Below are positions 53,121 through 62,304 of a DNA stretch of 64,000 bases, in pieces. The stretch is from the NCBI GenBank assembly GCA_031549195.1, contig JAVBQF010000005.1:1-64000 (forward strand), read 5' to 3'. Position 1 is the stretch's first letter. The number at the start of each line of letters is the position of its first letter. This DNA comes from JAVBQF01 sp031549195 (GTDB lineage Bacteria > Bacillota_I > Bacilli_A > RF39 > UBA660). The translations under genes were made by a program, and so were the position numbers. The notes under the pieces were generated by a model. That model saw only the letters and a list, made by a program, of their open reading frames with translations, made no database searches and was not told the origin of the DNA.

Positions 53121-53855
53121 ATGGCATACTCAAAAGAAGATTTATTTGATCTACAAAAAGACAAATTAGACAGAATACTTACAATACCAAATTTAATATG
53201 TGTAGCGAGAATTCTATGGTCAATAGAATTTGCTAATAGAACATCAGCAAATGGAGTTATTCCAATACTTAGTGCGGAAGAAGCAGGACTAATTGGTCTA
53301 TCTGATGCAGCCGATGGATATATAGCAAGAAACTATGATCAAAAAAGCAATCTTGGAAAACTACTAGATCCTCTTTCCGATAGATGCTATGCTATTTCAA
53401 TGATATATACTTTACTAAAAACCGGACAAATACCACTTGAATGGCAATCAGTTGGTCCTTTAAGTGCAATTGCTGCTAGAGATATATTATTAAATATTGC
53501 AGGCTTAGTATATATAAGTAAAAACAATGTATCAATGGCAAAAGAATCTAACGTATTTGGCAAAGTTAAAACCGGGTTATTAACAGCATCTATTTTATCT
53601 GCATTTCAATTTGGTTTTGGAAATGAAGGGGCTGAATTAATTGCACCAGTTTCATTAGGTTTAGCCGCAGCAACAATTCCGCCAGAAATAGCTTATATTT
53701 TAAAAAATCTAAGAAAAGAGAGTAAAAATGGAGAGAATTCTGAAATAGATTCGTGTAGTATTGATGCCTTTGAAGAAAAGTGGGCGCAAGAAGATAAATC
53801 AAAACAAGAACAAGGAAATAATAAAGTATTAGCAAAGCAATCCATTATGGTATAA
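53121..53855 (+). CDS. CDP-alcohol phosphatidyltransferase family protein
   Basis: 244 residues. The family motif DGx2ARx8Gx3Dx3D is complete: SDAADGYIARNYDQ, then GKLLDPLSDR (about 68-92). Several membrane helices follow. It makes a phospholipid from CDP-diacylglycerol and an alcohol, similar to PgsA. The charged, possibly disordered C-terminus (about 200-244) is unusual. Followed by a weak hairpin (GCTATAA/TTATAGC). Confidence 0.85.
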   Translation: MAYSKEDLFDLQKDKLDRILTIPNLICVARILWSIEFANRTSANGVIPILSAEEAGLIGLSDAADGYIARNYDQKSNLGKLLDPLSDRCYAISMIYTLLKTGQIPLEWQSVGPLSAIAARDILLNIAGLVYISKNNVSMAKESNVFGKVKTGLLTASILSAFQFGFGNEGAELIAPVSLGLAAATIPPEIAYILKNLRKESKNGENSEIDSCSIDAFEEKWAQEDKSKQEQGNNKVLAKQSIMV

Positions 53856-54002
53856 TAAATGTAAATAAAATTGAGTTTGCTATAAGAATAAGATTTATAG
53901 CTCTACAATTTTGCCATTAATTCAAAAATGGTACAATAGTAACAGAAACATGTAAGATAGTAAAAGTAAGTGAGGCACATAATAAGAAGGGATAAAAGAA
54001 AT

Positions 54003-54404
54003 ATGGATTGTATTTTTTGTAACATTATTAAAGGTACTATACCAAGTTATACAGTATATGAAGATGAATTAGTAAAAGTGTTTTTAGATATTAACCCATC
54101 TACAAAGGGAGATATGTTGATTGTACCTAAAAAACATCTAGTAGACATTAGTGAGTTAGATAATGACTTAATATTACACATCCACAAAATTGCTAATAAA
54201 TTATATTTAGAACTAAAAGATAAGCTTAATATGGAAGGATTGACACTTGCTGTTAATTCTGGCTGCGCACAAGAAGTGAAACATTACCATTTGCATTTCA
54301 CTCCTAGATATGCAGCTGATCATTTAATGCACACATTTGATAAAACTTTATTAGTGGATTTAAGTGAACTAATGGAAATCATTAGAAAGAGGAATAAGGT
54401 GTAG
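54003..54404 (+). CDS. HIT-family hydrolase
   Basis: 133 residues from ATG 54003, which begins the family-typical CIFCNIIKGTIPSYTVYED. The histidine triad is KHYHLHFTPRY (HxHxH). Cys pair CIFC may bind zinc. It hydrolyses nucleotide phosphoramidates or dinucleoside polyphosphates. Translation ends one base before the next gene. Confidence 0.92.
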   Translation: MDCIFCNIIKGTIPSYTVYEDELVKVFLDINPSTKGDMLIVPKKHLVDISELDNDLILHIHKIANKLYLELKDKLNMEGLTLAVNSGCAQEVKHYHLHFTPRYAADHLMHTFDKTLLVDLSELMEIIRKRNKV

Positions 54405-54405
54405 T

Positions 54406-55266
54406 ATGGATAGAAGCGGATTTTTTGAAGACTATTTAGAAATACTTCATTTAGACCCGAATTTTACCAAAGAAGAATTACAAGCTGCAATGGTAATAGC
54501 AACCAAGAATGCTTCATCCAAAGACATAGATAGATATTTAGACATGTATTTGAAATTAACTGGCACTAAGAAGGATGAATATATTAAGGATTGTTTAGCT
54601 TTTAGAGAAACAGCAAGATTATTTGATAAAAAAGTAGATACACCTAATGGTCAAGCCCCTAAATTACCATATGGTATTGAAATACCAAAAATCATTGACG
54701 AGCGTCCCTGTGAATTATTTCCATACGCAACCAGTATGGGATTTATTGTTGGTTTTAGTTCTATAACAGTTGATGATAACTTAGAAGTGATTTTGTATCA
54801 CCCAGGAACAAGAGCAATGATTTATCTAGAGGTAGAAGAAAATGGTACAATATCAAGTAGATATAATGGAACTCCTATTGTTCATTTCCCAATAAAAAAA
54901 GAACTTAGTAGCGGATCAACAGTTTTAGATACAATTGAAATAAGACATTTACCACTTACAGATGATACTATGAATATTATTAAAGGACATCGCTTAGCTG
55001 AATGGCCACCACTAGAAAATGATACTTTAAGCTTTATAAACTCTATTAGTGATGAAAAAACAACCGAACAGATTTCTCAAGAAAACGGAGAAGATGCTGC
55101 AAAAAAATTTGCATACATAAGAACTTCACAAAAGATATTCTCTTCAGATAATAAAATGAAGGATATGCTTGGATATTATAATGTACAATTAGTTAGTGAT
55201 ACAGTCCAAGAATATGGAAAAGGTGTAAAAGAAGCTATAGATGGTGCGACTGGCAAGAAGAGATAA
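54406..55266 (+). CDS. Hypothetical protein downstream of the HIT gene
   Basis: 286 residues, no family recognised. The N-terminal 50 residues (FFEDYLEILHLDPNFTKEEL, then ATKNASSKDIDRYLDMYLKL) look like a J-domain-like helical pair without the HPD motif. The middle is beta-rich (MGFIVGFSSITVDDNLEVIL); the C-terminus is helical. Coupled to the HIT gene, so probably in one operon. Confidence 0.5.
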   Translation: MDRSGFFEDYLEILHLDPNFTKEELQAAMVIATKNASSKDIDRYLDMYLKLTGTKKDEYIKDCLAFRETARLFDKKVDTPNGQAPKLPYGIEIPKIIDERPCELFPYATSMGFIVGFSSITVDDNLEVILYHPGTRAMIYLEVEENGTISSRYNGTPIVHFPIKKELSSGSTVLDTIEIRHLPLTDDTMNIIKGHRLAEWPPLENDTLSFINSISDEKTTEQISQENGEDAAKKFAYIRTSQKIFSSDNKMKDMLGYYNVQLVSDTVQEYGKGVKEAIDGATGKKR

Positions 55267-55294
55267 AAAAAAGAAGACTAATCTTCTTTTTTAT
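55266..55294. terminator. Bidirectional terminator
   Basis: AAGAAGA, CTAA, TCTTCTT with A-run before and T-run after; serves the 54406 gene and the convergent YjcZ-like gene. Confidence 0.8.
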
Positions 55295-55296
55295 TA

Positions 55297-55401
55297 TTAA
55301 CAGAACCAGCTTCCTAATAGGATTGCTAATAAAATGTATAAAACTATTATTATTAGTGCCCCATTATTTCTGCAAACAGGTTCTACTGGTTGACAAGACA
55401 T
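55297..55401 (-). CDS. YjcZ-family-like sporulation micropeptide
   Basis: 34 residues: MSCQPVEPVCRNNGALIIIV then LYILLAILLGSWFC. A short polar Cys-containing head followed by one hydrophobic helix is typical of YjcZ-type spore peptides. AGGAGGTG precedes the ATG. Lies 18 bases from a second copy. Confidence 0.7.
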   Translation of the reverse strand: MSCQPVEPVCRNNGALIIIVLYILLAILLGSWFC

Positions 55402-55419
55402 TAATTACACCTCCTTAAA

Positions 55420-55500
55420 CTAGATCCAAGCACCTAATATGATCACTAGTAAAATGAATAAAACTAAAACGATAGCTGCTGATGATCCACAATTATTCAT
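55420..55500 (-). CDS. YjcZ-family-like sporulation micropeptide, second copy
   Basis: 26 residues: MNNCGSSAAIVLVLFILLVI then ILGAWI, a clear match to the YjcZ pattern (short Cys/Gly head, then ALIVVLFILLVI). GGAGG precedes the ATG. Both copies probably form one sporulation-specific transcript. Confidence 0.75.
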   Translation of the reverse strand: MNNCGSSAAIVLVLFILLVIILGAWI

Positions 55501-55595
55501 AATTCGATCCTCCTTTTTTCATTACTCACATTATTTTATGGGATTTTTCAAAAAGTGTTCGGACTTATATGAAAATTTATCTAAAATAATTGTAA

Positions 55596-55624
55596 TTCAC
55601 ACCTATATTTGTTATGATTATAAT
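55596..55624 (+). promoter_or_regulatory. Promoter of prsA
   Basis: TTCACA (55596-55601), 17 bases, TATAAT (55619-55624). The gene starts 26 bases downstream after GAAGGGAG. Confidence 0.65.
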
Positions 55625-55649
55625 GTACATTTGAAGGGAGAGTTAACAA

Positions 55650-56624
55650 ATGAAGAAAATATTAGCAAGTACACTTATAATGTTATTATTTGTAACAAGC
55701 TGTGGAAAGATACCTACATTAAGCAATGGAGAGGAAGCTGTCGTTACACTTGATGATGGTGGAATATCAGTGAATGAATTATACGAGGAAATGAAAAATA
55801 CATATGCACTTAGTACCTTACTTGATTTAATTGATAATAAGATATTAAGTGAAAAATATCCAAGTGGAGAAGATGAAGAAAGTTACATTAAAGGACAACT
55901 TGATAGTATGCAATTATATTATGATTACTATTATAAAGAAAGTTATCCATCATTTGAAGCATTCGTTTATTCACAATACAATGTATCAAGCATTGATGCC
56001 GTTAAAAAGATATTAGGACTTGAGTACAAAAGAAATCAAGTTGTACTTGAATATGCTAAAGGATTAGTAACCGATAAGGAAATTCAAAACTATTATGATG
56101 ATGATGTAATTGCAGAAATTAGAGCAAGTCATATATTAATAACTACGGATTATGCAGATGGTGCAACAGATGAACAGAAAGCAGAGATTGATAAAACTGC
56201 ATTAGAGCAAGCAAAAAGTATTATTACAAAATTGAACAATGGTGAAAAATTTGAAGATTTAGCAAAAGAATATTCCAAAGATAATAGCGCTTCTAATGGT
56301 GGAGATGTCAATTGGTTTGGTCATGGTGAAATGGTTGAAGAATTTGAAAATGCTGCTATTAAACTTAAAAAAGGTGAGTATACAAAAGAGCCTGTTAAAA
56401 CGAAATATGGTTATCATATCATATTAAAGACTGATGAAAGAGAAAAAGCTAAATTAGAAGATATTAAAGAAGAAGTAATCGAATCAGTCGCTGAAGATAA
56501 AGTTGAAAATACTAAAAATATTAAAATTTTAGCACTTATTGATTTTAGGAAAGACAATGGAATAAAAATAGAAGATCCTGAACTTGCAAAACAATATAAA
56601 ACATATATAGAAAATTATAAGTAA
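55650..56624 (+). CDS. prsA: Foldase PrsA-type peptidyl-prolyl isomerase lipoprotein
   Basis: 324 residues. Lipobox LLFVTSC with Cys18. A SurA-like N-terminal helical region is followed by a parvulin domain (about 155-250): EIRASHILI, ANGGDVNWFGHGEMVEEFENAA and KTKYGYHIILK. It helps secreted proteins fold outside the membrane. Own promoter and terminator. Confidence 0.92.
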   Translation: MKKILASTLIMLLFVTSCGKIPTLSNGEEAVVTLDDGGISVNELYEEMKNTYALSTLLDLIDNKILSEKYPSGEDEESYIKGQLDSMQLYYDYYYKESYPSFEAFVYSQYNVSSIDAVKKILGLEYKRNQVVLEYAKGLVTDKEIQNYYDDDVIAEIRASHILITTDYADGATDEQKAEIDKTALEQAKSIITKLNNGEKFEDLAKEYSKDNSASNGGDVNWFGHGEMVEEFENAAIKLKKGEYTKEPVKTKYGYHIILKTDEREKAKLEDIKEEVIESVAEDKVENTKNIKILALIDFRKDNGIKIEDPELAKQYKTYIENYK

Positions 56625-56646
56625 AAGAGAGAAATCTCTTTTTTTA
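56623..56646 (+). terminator. Terminator after prsA
   Basis: AAAAGAGA, GAAA, TCTCTTTT, TTTT. Confidence 0.75.
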
Positions 56647-56655
56647 GGAGAAAAT

Positions 56656-57222
56656 ATGATGATAATTATAGAATATATTAGAAGGTTACTCCCCTATATG
56701 TTAATAGCTCTACCATTCTACATTGCTATTAGATATATTATAGTAAAATTAAAAAGAGACTTTAAATTTAATCTCTTTCATGAACTTGGTTTGCTGATCT
56801 TTATAATCTTTATATTTTGGTTTTTATCATTAACTATAAGAGCTAAACTTCCTTATACATTTTCTTTTAAAGGAAGTATTAATCTTATTCCATTCAAAAC
56901 TATTTTAAAGCAAATAAAAGGATTATTTGAGTATAATCAACAAAATAACTTTTTGATAAATATATTAGGAAATGTTGCAATGTTTATACCAATTGGTTTC
57001 TTTCCAGCATTGCTATATGAAAAAGCAAATATAAAAGTCTCACTTTTATCAGGTTTTTTATTGTCATTATTTATTGAATGTTTGCAACTAATACTACCAA
57101 GAACAACTGATATTGATGATATAATATTAAATACAATAGGTGCACTGCTTGGATATTTAATATACAAATTAATTGCAAAGTCCAAATTTATTAGAAAGTT
57201 TAAATATCACTATTATAATTAG
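56656..57222 (+). CDS. VanZ-family membrane protein
   Basis: 188 residues, about five helices. NLIPFKTIL, NILGNVAMFIPIGFFPALLYEKA, LFIECLQLILPRTTDIDDIILNTIGALLGYLIY is the VanZ pattern. Function of the family is unclear (teicoplanin tolerance in some members). It converges on recX with a 23-base overlap. A hairpin AGAGAAG/CTTCTCT at 57222-57250 may terminate it inside recX. Confidence 0.85.
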   Translation: MMIIIEYIRRLLPYMLIALPFYIAIRYIIVKLKRDFKFNLFHELGLLIFIIFIFWFLSLTIRAKLPYTFSFKGSINLIPFKTILKQIKGLFEYNQQNNFLINILGNVAMFIPIGFFPALLYEKANIKVSLLSGFLLSLFIECLQLILPRTTDIDDIILNTIGALLGYLIYKLIAKSKFIRKFKYHYYN

Positions 57223-57955
57223 AGAAGCCTTGTCTATACATCTTCTCTTTTATTTTGTATTCAAGTTCATTGCCTTGATATTTCCTCGATAACTTCTTAT
57301 AAAGTTTATCATACTCTTTTTTTGCTATATCTATATCACTAATTATCTTTTCCTTCTCAACTAAGGATACAATCAAACACTTTTCATATCCTAAGTTAGA
57401 TAAGTAGTTTATTATTTTATTTTTCAACATTATTGAGCTTTTATTTCTATTAGTAGACTTAAGTTTATTAATAATTTTATTAATTTTTTCTATTTGAAGT
57501 GATTCATTAAATAAGATTAAATTATCTTGAATAATTGATTCATCTACTCCCTTTTTTTCAAGTTCTCTAGCTATTTTATAAGGACCATCACTACTTAAAT
57601 GTATCCTATCATTAATTAAAGACTTGGCATAACTATTATCATTCAAATATCCTCTTTCAACCAATATTCTTATAGTATTATTTATTATATCTTTATGGAC
57701 TTCATATTTTAAAAGATATTCTGATACTTCTTTTATGCTTCGCATCTTAGTAGAAATATACTTTATAGCTTGATCATAAGCAATAAAAGTAATATTTTCT
57801 TCTAATAACTTTTCCATCTTTTTATCATCTATTTTTTTATTAATAAGTAAATCATATTTAAGTATTAAATCTTCATGTACTATAATTGACTCTTCATTAT
57901 CAAGTTCTATTTTATACTGTCCATTCTTTTGTTTTGTAAACTTATTTATAAGCAT
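57200..57955 (-). CDS. recX: Regulatory protein RecX
   Basis: 251 residues from ATG 57955, after AGGTGAT. Three-helix RecX repeats: AIKYISTKMRSIKEVSEYLLK, VERGYLNDNSYAKSLINDR, DGPYKIARELEKKGVDESII, then KKEYDKLYKKL and IKEKMYRQGFS. RecX binds RecA filaments and limits strand exchange. Confidence 0.88.
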   Translation of the reverse strand: MLINKFTKQKNGQYKIELDNEESIIVHEDLILKYDLLINKKIDDKKMEKLLEENITFIAYDQAIKYISTKMRSIKEVSEYLLKYEVHKDIINNTIRILVERGYLNDNSYAKSLINDRIHLSSDGPYKIARELEKKGVDESIIQDNLILFNESLQIEKINKIINKLKSTNRNKSSIMLKNKIINYLSNLGYEKCLIVSLVEKEKIISDIDIAKKEYDKLYKKLSRKYQGNELEYKIKEKMYRQGFSNYNSDI

Positions 57956-58054
57956 TTTTATCACCTAAGCACATTATATATCAAACAAACATTTGTGTAA
58001 ATAATTAAAATAAAAATTATTTATAAAATTACTATATACATTTAAAATGAAGAC

Positions 58055-58261
58055 TTATTCAGTCTCCATCTTTACTGTTATTAAATTTTCAGCAATCTCT
58101 TCTAATGCTCTTCCAATATTTTTCTTTGATACATATTTGTTGCTTTTCATTTGATAATGATCAGTAGCAGTCATCTCTTTACTACGTCTTGCTGAAATAT
58201 GAACAAGTTGATATTTAGAATCAACTACATTTAATAGTTTATCGATTGATGGATATATCAC
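58055..58261 (-). CDS. rpoZ: RNA polymerase omega subunit
   Basis: 68 residues: start VIYPSIDKLL, then SKYQLVHISARRSKEM and SKKNIGRALEEIAENLI, the omega pattern. The start is GTG 58261 after AAGGTGAT. The frame stays open upstream but that part is not family-like. Confidence 0.9.
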   Translation of the reverse strand: MIYPSIDKLLNVVDSKYQLVHISARRSKEMTATDHYQMKSNKYVSKKNIGRALEEIAENLITVKMETE

Positions 58262-58283
58262 AAAAATCACCTTCCCTAGTATA

Positions 58284-58312
58284 AGAATACATTTATTTAC
58301 ATTTGATTTCAA
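58284..58312 (-). promoter_or_regulatory. Promoter of rpoZ
   Basis: Minus strand: TTGAAA (58312-58307), 17 bases, TATTCT (58289-58284), about 22 bases before the GTG start. Confidence 0.6.
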
Positions 58313-58380
58313 TAGTTTTTGTAAAACTTGACAATCATTTACAAATATATACATTTTGTGCTAGGTTTCGACATTGTAAA

Positions 58381-59319
58381 CTATAAATCTTCTTCTGTTT
58401 CACCAATTATATATACTGGCCTATTTTTTGTTTCAAGATAAGTTTTCGCAAGATATTGACCTAGTATTCCTGTACAGAATAATTGAATTCCTGAAACAAA
58501 GAATATAATACATACAAGTGACGGCCATCCGCTTGTTGGATCACCCATTGCAAGTGTTCTAACAATAATAACCACTATCATAATCATAGATATTAAGAAA
58601 AATAATATTCCCATTATACTTGATATTATTAATGGTACTGTAGAAAATCCAATTATACCTTCAAGTGCATAACCAAATAATTTCCAAAATGACCACTTAG
58701 TAACACCAGCAACTCTGTCTTGGTTTTCAAATGCTATCCACTTTGTTTTAAAGCCAACAAAACTAAATATCCCTTTAGAATAACGATTGTATTCTTTCAT
58801 TGAAAGAACTGCATCTACCATTTTCCTTTTCATCAATCTAAAGTCTCTAGCACCATCAACCATTTCAGTCTTACTCATTGCATTAATTATTTTATAAAAC
58901 CATTTTGTACAAATTTTTCTAATAAATGAATAACCCTTTCTTGAAACACTTCTAGTAGCAATACAGTCATAATCTTCTTCCTCAAGTGTTTTTAATAATT
59001 CTGGTAATAAACTTGGTGGATCTTGTAAATCTGCATCCATTACACAAACATAATCACCACTTGCCAAGCTTAATCCTGCATACATAGCTCCTTCTTTACC
59101 AAAGTTTCTTGATAATGAAGCATACCTTACTCTCTTATCACTTCTTGCCAATTCTCTCATGATTAATAATGTGTTATCACGCGATCCATCATTTACAAAA
59201 ATAAATTCGAAATTCACTTCTTTCATCTTATTTGCAATTTTACTTGCTTCATCATAAAATAATGGTAATGACTCTTGTTCGTTATAACAAGGTACAACAA
59301 CTGATATTTTCTTTTTCAT
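58381..59319 (-). CDS. Family 2 glycosyltransferase (DPM/GtrB type)
   Basis: 312 residues. VVPCYNEQESLPLFYDEAS, FVNDGSRDNTLLIM, LSRNFGKEGAMYAGLSLA and MDADLQDPPSLLPEL are DPM1/GtrB motifs; two C-terminal helices. It makes a polyprenyl-phosphate sugar. Last gene of a four-gene glycan cluster. Confidence 0.9.
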   Translation of the reverse strand: MKKKISVVVPCYNEQESLPLFYDEASKIANKMKEVNFEFIFVNDGSRDNTLLIMRELARSDKRVRYASLSRNFGKEGAMYAGLSLASGDYVCVMDADLQDPPSLLPELLKTLEEEDYDCIATRSVSRKGYSFIRKICTKWFYKIINAMSKTEMVDGARDFRLMKRKMVDAVLSMKEYNRYSKGIFSFVGFKTKWIAFENQDRVAGVTKWSFWKLFGYALEGIIGFSTVPLIISSIMGILFFLISMIMIVVIIVRTLAMGDPTSGWPSLVCIIFFVSGIQLFCTGILGQYLAKTYLETKNRPVYIIGETEEDL

Positions 59320-59329
59320 AACTATCTCC

Positions 59330-60826
59330 TTACTTCTTTACACCTTTTTCAATTGCTTCAAATATTCCAAAATATTTGACATCTATTTTTTTATTACTTG
59401 GTATATTGTAATACTTTTTAAATATTTCTTCTTCCCTATTAGTTGTAGGATTATAATCAAATACCAAGTGTAAAGGGTTTGCTTTTACTTCAATAACTTC
59501 ATTATCTGTAACAATCTGCTCTTTAATATATTCTTGTTTGGTATAATCAATATATCTAATTATTCCTAAACTTATTATATAATATATTGCTACAACTACA
59601 AGCAAAACCTTTAAAATATGAAAATTTAGATTCAAATTTAAATCTTTAATAGCAACGACTGAAGAAAAAATAAATACTAAAATAAATATTATAGAATATC
59701 TGTCATACCATATTGGTATAAATAGCATAACTACTGATATAGAAACAGCCATAAATAATAAAAGTAATATTAAATTTCTGACTTTTTTATCATTAATTAT
59801 TATGAATATACTATAAATAAATAGTCCTAAAAATAATAACCAATAAAAGATAAAATATGAATTATATGTATTGAATATGCCATGATAACTACTTATTACT
59901 AAGTTTAAATTAAACGGTATCAACAATGAAAAGTTACATATAATTGTAAATATTGGAATTATATTAAACAATACTATAACTAATCTATTATATGGTTTAG
60001 ATTTAAATACATCAATTACCACATAATTAATTGGTATCAACATGAGAAGCATTGTAAAAGTATTTCTTGTAAATAGATATTTAATAAAGTTAGGTATATT
60101 TTCTATCTTTTTGTCCCATAAATTTAAACTTGAAAAGAACTCATTAGCACTAAAAATGCCTGTATTTTTAAGCATTAATATCAATGAAATGGAAGATACT
60201 ATAGTTAAAATAAGATTAAAATATTTAATCTTTTTTGATTTTAAACTCATATATATAAGATATACAATATTTGTTAATAAAAAACCAATACCTATAACTT
60301 CATTAAGAAGAGGAATTGAAATTCCTAATAACAAAAGAACAATATTTTTCTTACTTTTTTTTATTTCCAATTTATTCATATAATAAAAATAATAAATTGA
60401 TAATATACTTGGAAAAGTATTGAAAACACTGCCTTCAATCCAAGTATAATTTTGTGAAAAAGTTAGAGTATTTACAAGTAGTATTCCAAGAAATGGTAAC
60501 AGATAGTAATATTTATTTTTAACAATTCCAAGCATCTCTGATACCATATATACAAAATTACTCATAAGAAGGGCAAAAAGAACATCAAATATCATTTTAT
60601 TACTGCATAAAACATTTATTAAAAAACGACCTAAAATTCTTCCTTCCCCATTTTTATATAGTTCTATAGCATTTGCAATAGAATCATTTATTCCGCCATT
60701 ACCAATCAAAAAACTACCGTAATCCGCACCAGTTAAAGGTGCTAAAAAACTAAGAATGAAAAAAAAGAAAAATGTTCCAATTACTACTCTATATTTAAAA
60801 TCTATTACTTCTAATCTTTCTTTCAT
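59330..60826 (-). CDS. Polytopic membrane protein, probable GT-C glycosyltransferase
   Basis: 498 residues, ten or more membrane helices. The first loop holds GADYGSFLIGNGGINDSI and GEGRILGRFLINVL, similar to the acidic first loop of GT-C and DUF6056-type proteins. A soluble C-terminal tail follows. It would use the polyprenyl-linked sugar from the neighbouring GT2. Confidence 0.65.
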   Translation of the reverse strand: MKERLEVIDFKYRVVIGTFFFFFILSFLAPLTGADYGSFLIGNGGINDSIANAIELYKNGEGRILGRFLINVLCSNKMIFDVLFALLMSNFVYMVSEMLGIVKNKYYYLLPFLGILLVNTLTFSQNYTWIEGSVFNTFPSILSIYYFYYMNKLEIKKSKKNIVLLLLGISIPLLNEVIGIGFLLTNIVYLIYMSLKSKKIKYFNLILTIVSSISLILMLKNTGIFSANEFFSSLNLWDKKIENIPNFIKYLFTRNTFTMLLMLIPINYVVIDVFKSKPYNRLVIVLFNIIPIFTIICNFSLLIPFNLNLVISSYHGIFNTYNSYFIFYWLLFLGLFIYSIFIIINDKKVRNLILLLLFMAVSISVVMLFIPIWYDRYSIIFILVFIFSSVVAIKDLNLNLNFHILKVLLVVVAIYYIISLGIIRYIDYTKQEYIKEQIVTDNEVIEVKANPLHLVFDYNPTTNREEEIFKKYYNIPSNKKIDVKYFGIFEAIEKGVKK

Positions 60827-60835
60827 AAATCACCT

Positions 60836-61315
60836 TTAAATACTATCAATATAATTTGATATTAAATTAATCATATTTTCTGTATTACTTTTATATTTTT
60901 TAGGTTTAAATGTTTTCACACGTTCTAATATGTTACCAAACTTTGTAAAATCCTTTAATTCCAATATATGACCATCATGAGCTAATTTACTTACTATTTG
61001 TATTTGATGATCATTGACATGTTCTTTATATTTTTCTAGTCTTGCTGCTGCTATAACAATCTTGTTGTGATTAAGACCAGATAGTATTGATCCAACTCCA
61101 CCATGTGTAATTAATAAACTGCATCTTTCAATTATTTTTTCAAATTCATCGCTTTCAATGTAATCAAATGTCTTTATATTTTTTGATTCATACTTTGTAC
61201 AGCCAACTTGAGCGATTACTTCTTCCTTAATACTACCCTTTTCTATTTCTTCATCTACTGCTTTTAATAATCTTTCAAAGCTTTTATCTTGAGTACCTAA
61301 TGTTACAAATATCAT
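60836..61315 (-). CDS. PssE-like glycosyltransferase subunit (Alg13 type)
   Basis: 159 residues from ATG 61315. MIFVTLGTQDKSFERLL, CSLLITHGGVGSILSGL and AAARLEKYKEHVNDHQIQIV form the donor-binding half of a GT28 enzyme. The start overlaps the preceding stop (TAATG), so the two subunits are co-translated. Confidence 0.88.
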   Translation of the reverse strand: MIFVTLGTQDKSFERLLKAVDEEIEKGSIKEEVIAQVGCTKYESKNIKTFDYIESDEFEKIIERCSLLITHGGVGSILSGLNHNKIVIAAARLEKYKEHVNDHQIQIVSKLAHDGHILELKDFTKFGNILERVKTFKPKKYKSNTENMINLISNYIDSI

Positions 61316-61788
61316 TAATAAATCCAACCTCCATAAGTAGCTTTTGGATAAATTTTAAGCATGCTTTCCCATTGTACAATAAACAGGTCAGCAAAATAAT
61401 AAATTAATCTTCCAGTTACTGTTTTAGTATTCATATTAGCAAGTGTCTCAATATAAATAATTTTACTTCCAAATATTTTTCCTATGCAGCACATTGGTCC
61501 TGCTGTATGAGCACCTGTAGTAATTATGAATTTAGGCCTTATTTTAAAATATAAGTATAAACTTTTAACGCTGTTATAAAGTAATTTAAAAGGATATATT
61601 ATAAAGTTAAGCTTGGTTCCATATACCAAAAAAGAAACTCTATTGGGATACTTATTTATTAAGTTCATATTAGATTTAGTCTTTTCAGTTATTATATGAT
61701 AGTCATATTTATTAAACAAATCTTTTAACTGCATCATTTCAGACAAATGACCACCAGTTGATGATATAAACAATATTTTTTTCTTCAT
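61315..61788 (-). CDS. PssD-like glycosyltransferase subunit (Alg14 type)
   Basis: 157 residues. FISSTGGHLSEMMQLKDLF and FIITTGAHTAGPMCCIGKIFGSKIIYIETLA match the Alg14/PssD membrane partner, which recruits the Alg13/PssE half. Pair makes the second sugar addition on a lipid carrier. First gene of the cluster; a GAGGAAT site precedes ATG 61788. Confidence 0.9.
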   Translation of the reverse strand: MKKKILFISSTGGHLSEMMQLKDLFNKYDYHIITEKTKSNMNLINKYPNRVSFLVYGTKLNFIIYPFKLLYNSVKSLYLYFKIRPKFIITTGAHTAGPMCCIGKIFGSKIIYIETLANMNTKTVTGRLIYYFADLFIVQWESMLKIYPKATYGGWIY

Positions 61789-61953
61789 AATTCCTCTTTA
61801 TTTTGAAACTCAATTTACAATTATATTTTAACATATATATATAATGTTTTCAATTAAGAGAATTAAAAGATGGTGGCATATAATAAAAATAATTCAATTT
61901 CTTGAATTATTTTCTAATATCTTTTTATATCATTTATAAGCATTTAACTTTTA

Positions 61954-62158
61954 CTAATCACAATTAAATGCAACAAAAATGGTTCCATCAAAATATGAAG
62001 TAACGCTTTGATCCAAGCAAGATTGAGATGGTTCACCACCAGCACCACATAGTTCAATTAAATATACATCAATACCAGTGAAATAAAAGAATTGACACCA
62101 TCACTATATTCATAATCATATGCTGTTACATATGTATTATTTGTTTTGTGGTGCAATG
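61954..62158 (-). pseudogene. Degraded 3' end of an unknown gene
   Basis: Two minus-strand frames give protein-like sequence: VTAYDYEYSDGVNSF, then after a frame shift near 62090 YFTGIDVYLIELCGAGGEPS, SCLDQSVTSYFDGTIFVAFN and a stop at 61956-61954. No start or upstream part is found. It is probably the remnant of a secreted or pilin-like protein. The rest of 61789-62304 holds nothing else clear apart from a TATAAT-like -10 at 62264-62269. Confidence 0.45.
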
Positions 62159-62304
62159 TAAAAAAATTGTTTCTATTAAATGTAAATCATATAAAATATG
62201 TAAAATATTGTCTAAACATATATAAACACAACTCATAAAATGGTAATACAATTACTTTTTTGTTATAATAATAATGAAAAAAACAATGGAAAAGGAGGCT
62301 TTTA

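Noticed and set aside
58355..58380. Spo0A box upstream of rpoZ (TGTCGAAAC)
   Set aside because: A single copy, about 100 bases upstream of the gene and beyond its promoter; chance is likely in AT-rich DNA.
62170..62304. Clear SigA promoter for the glucosaminidase gene
   Set aside because: A TATAAT lies at 62264-62269, but no convincing -35 is found at the right spacing.
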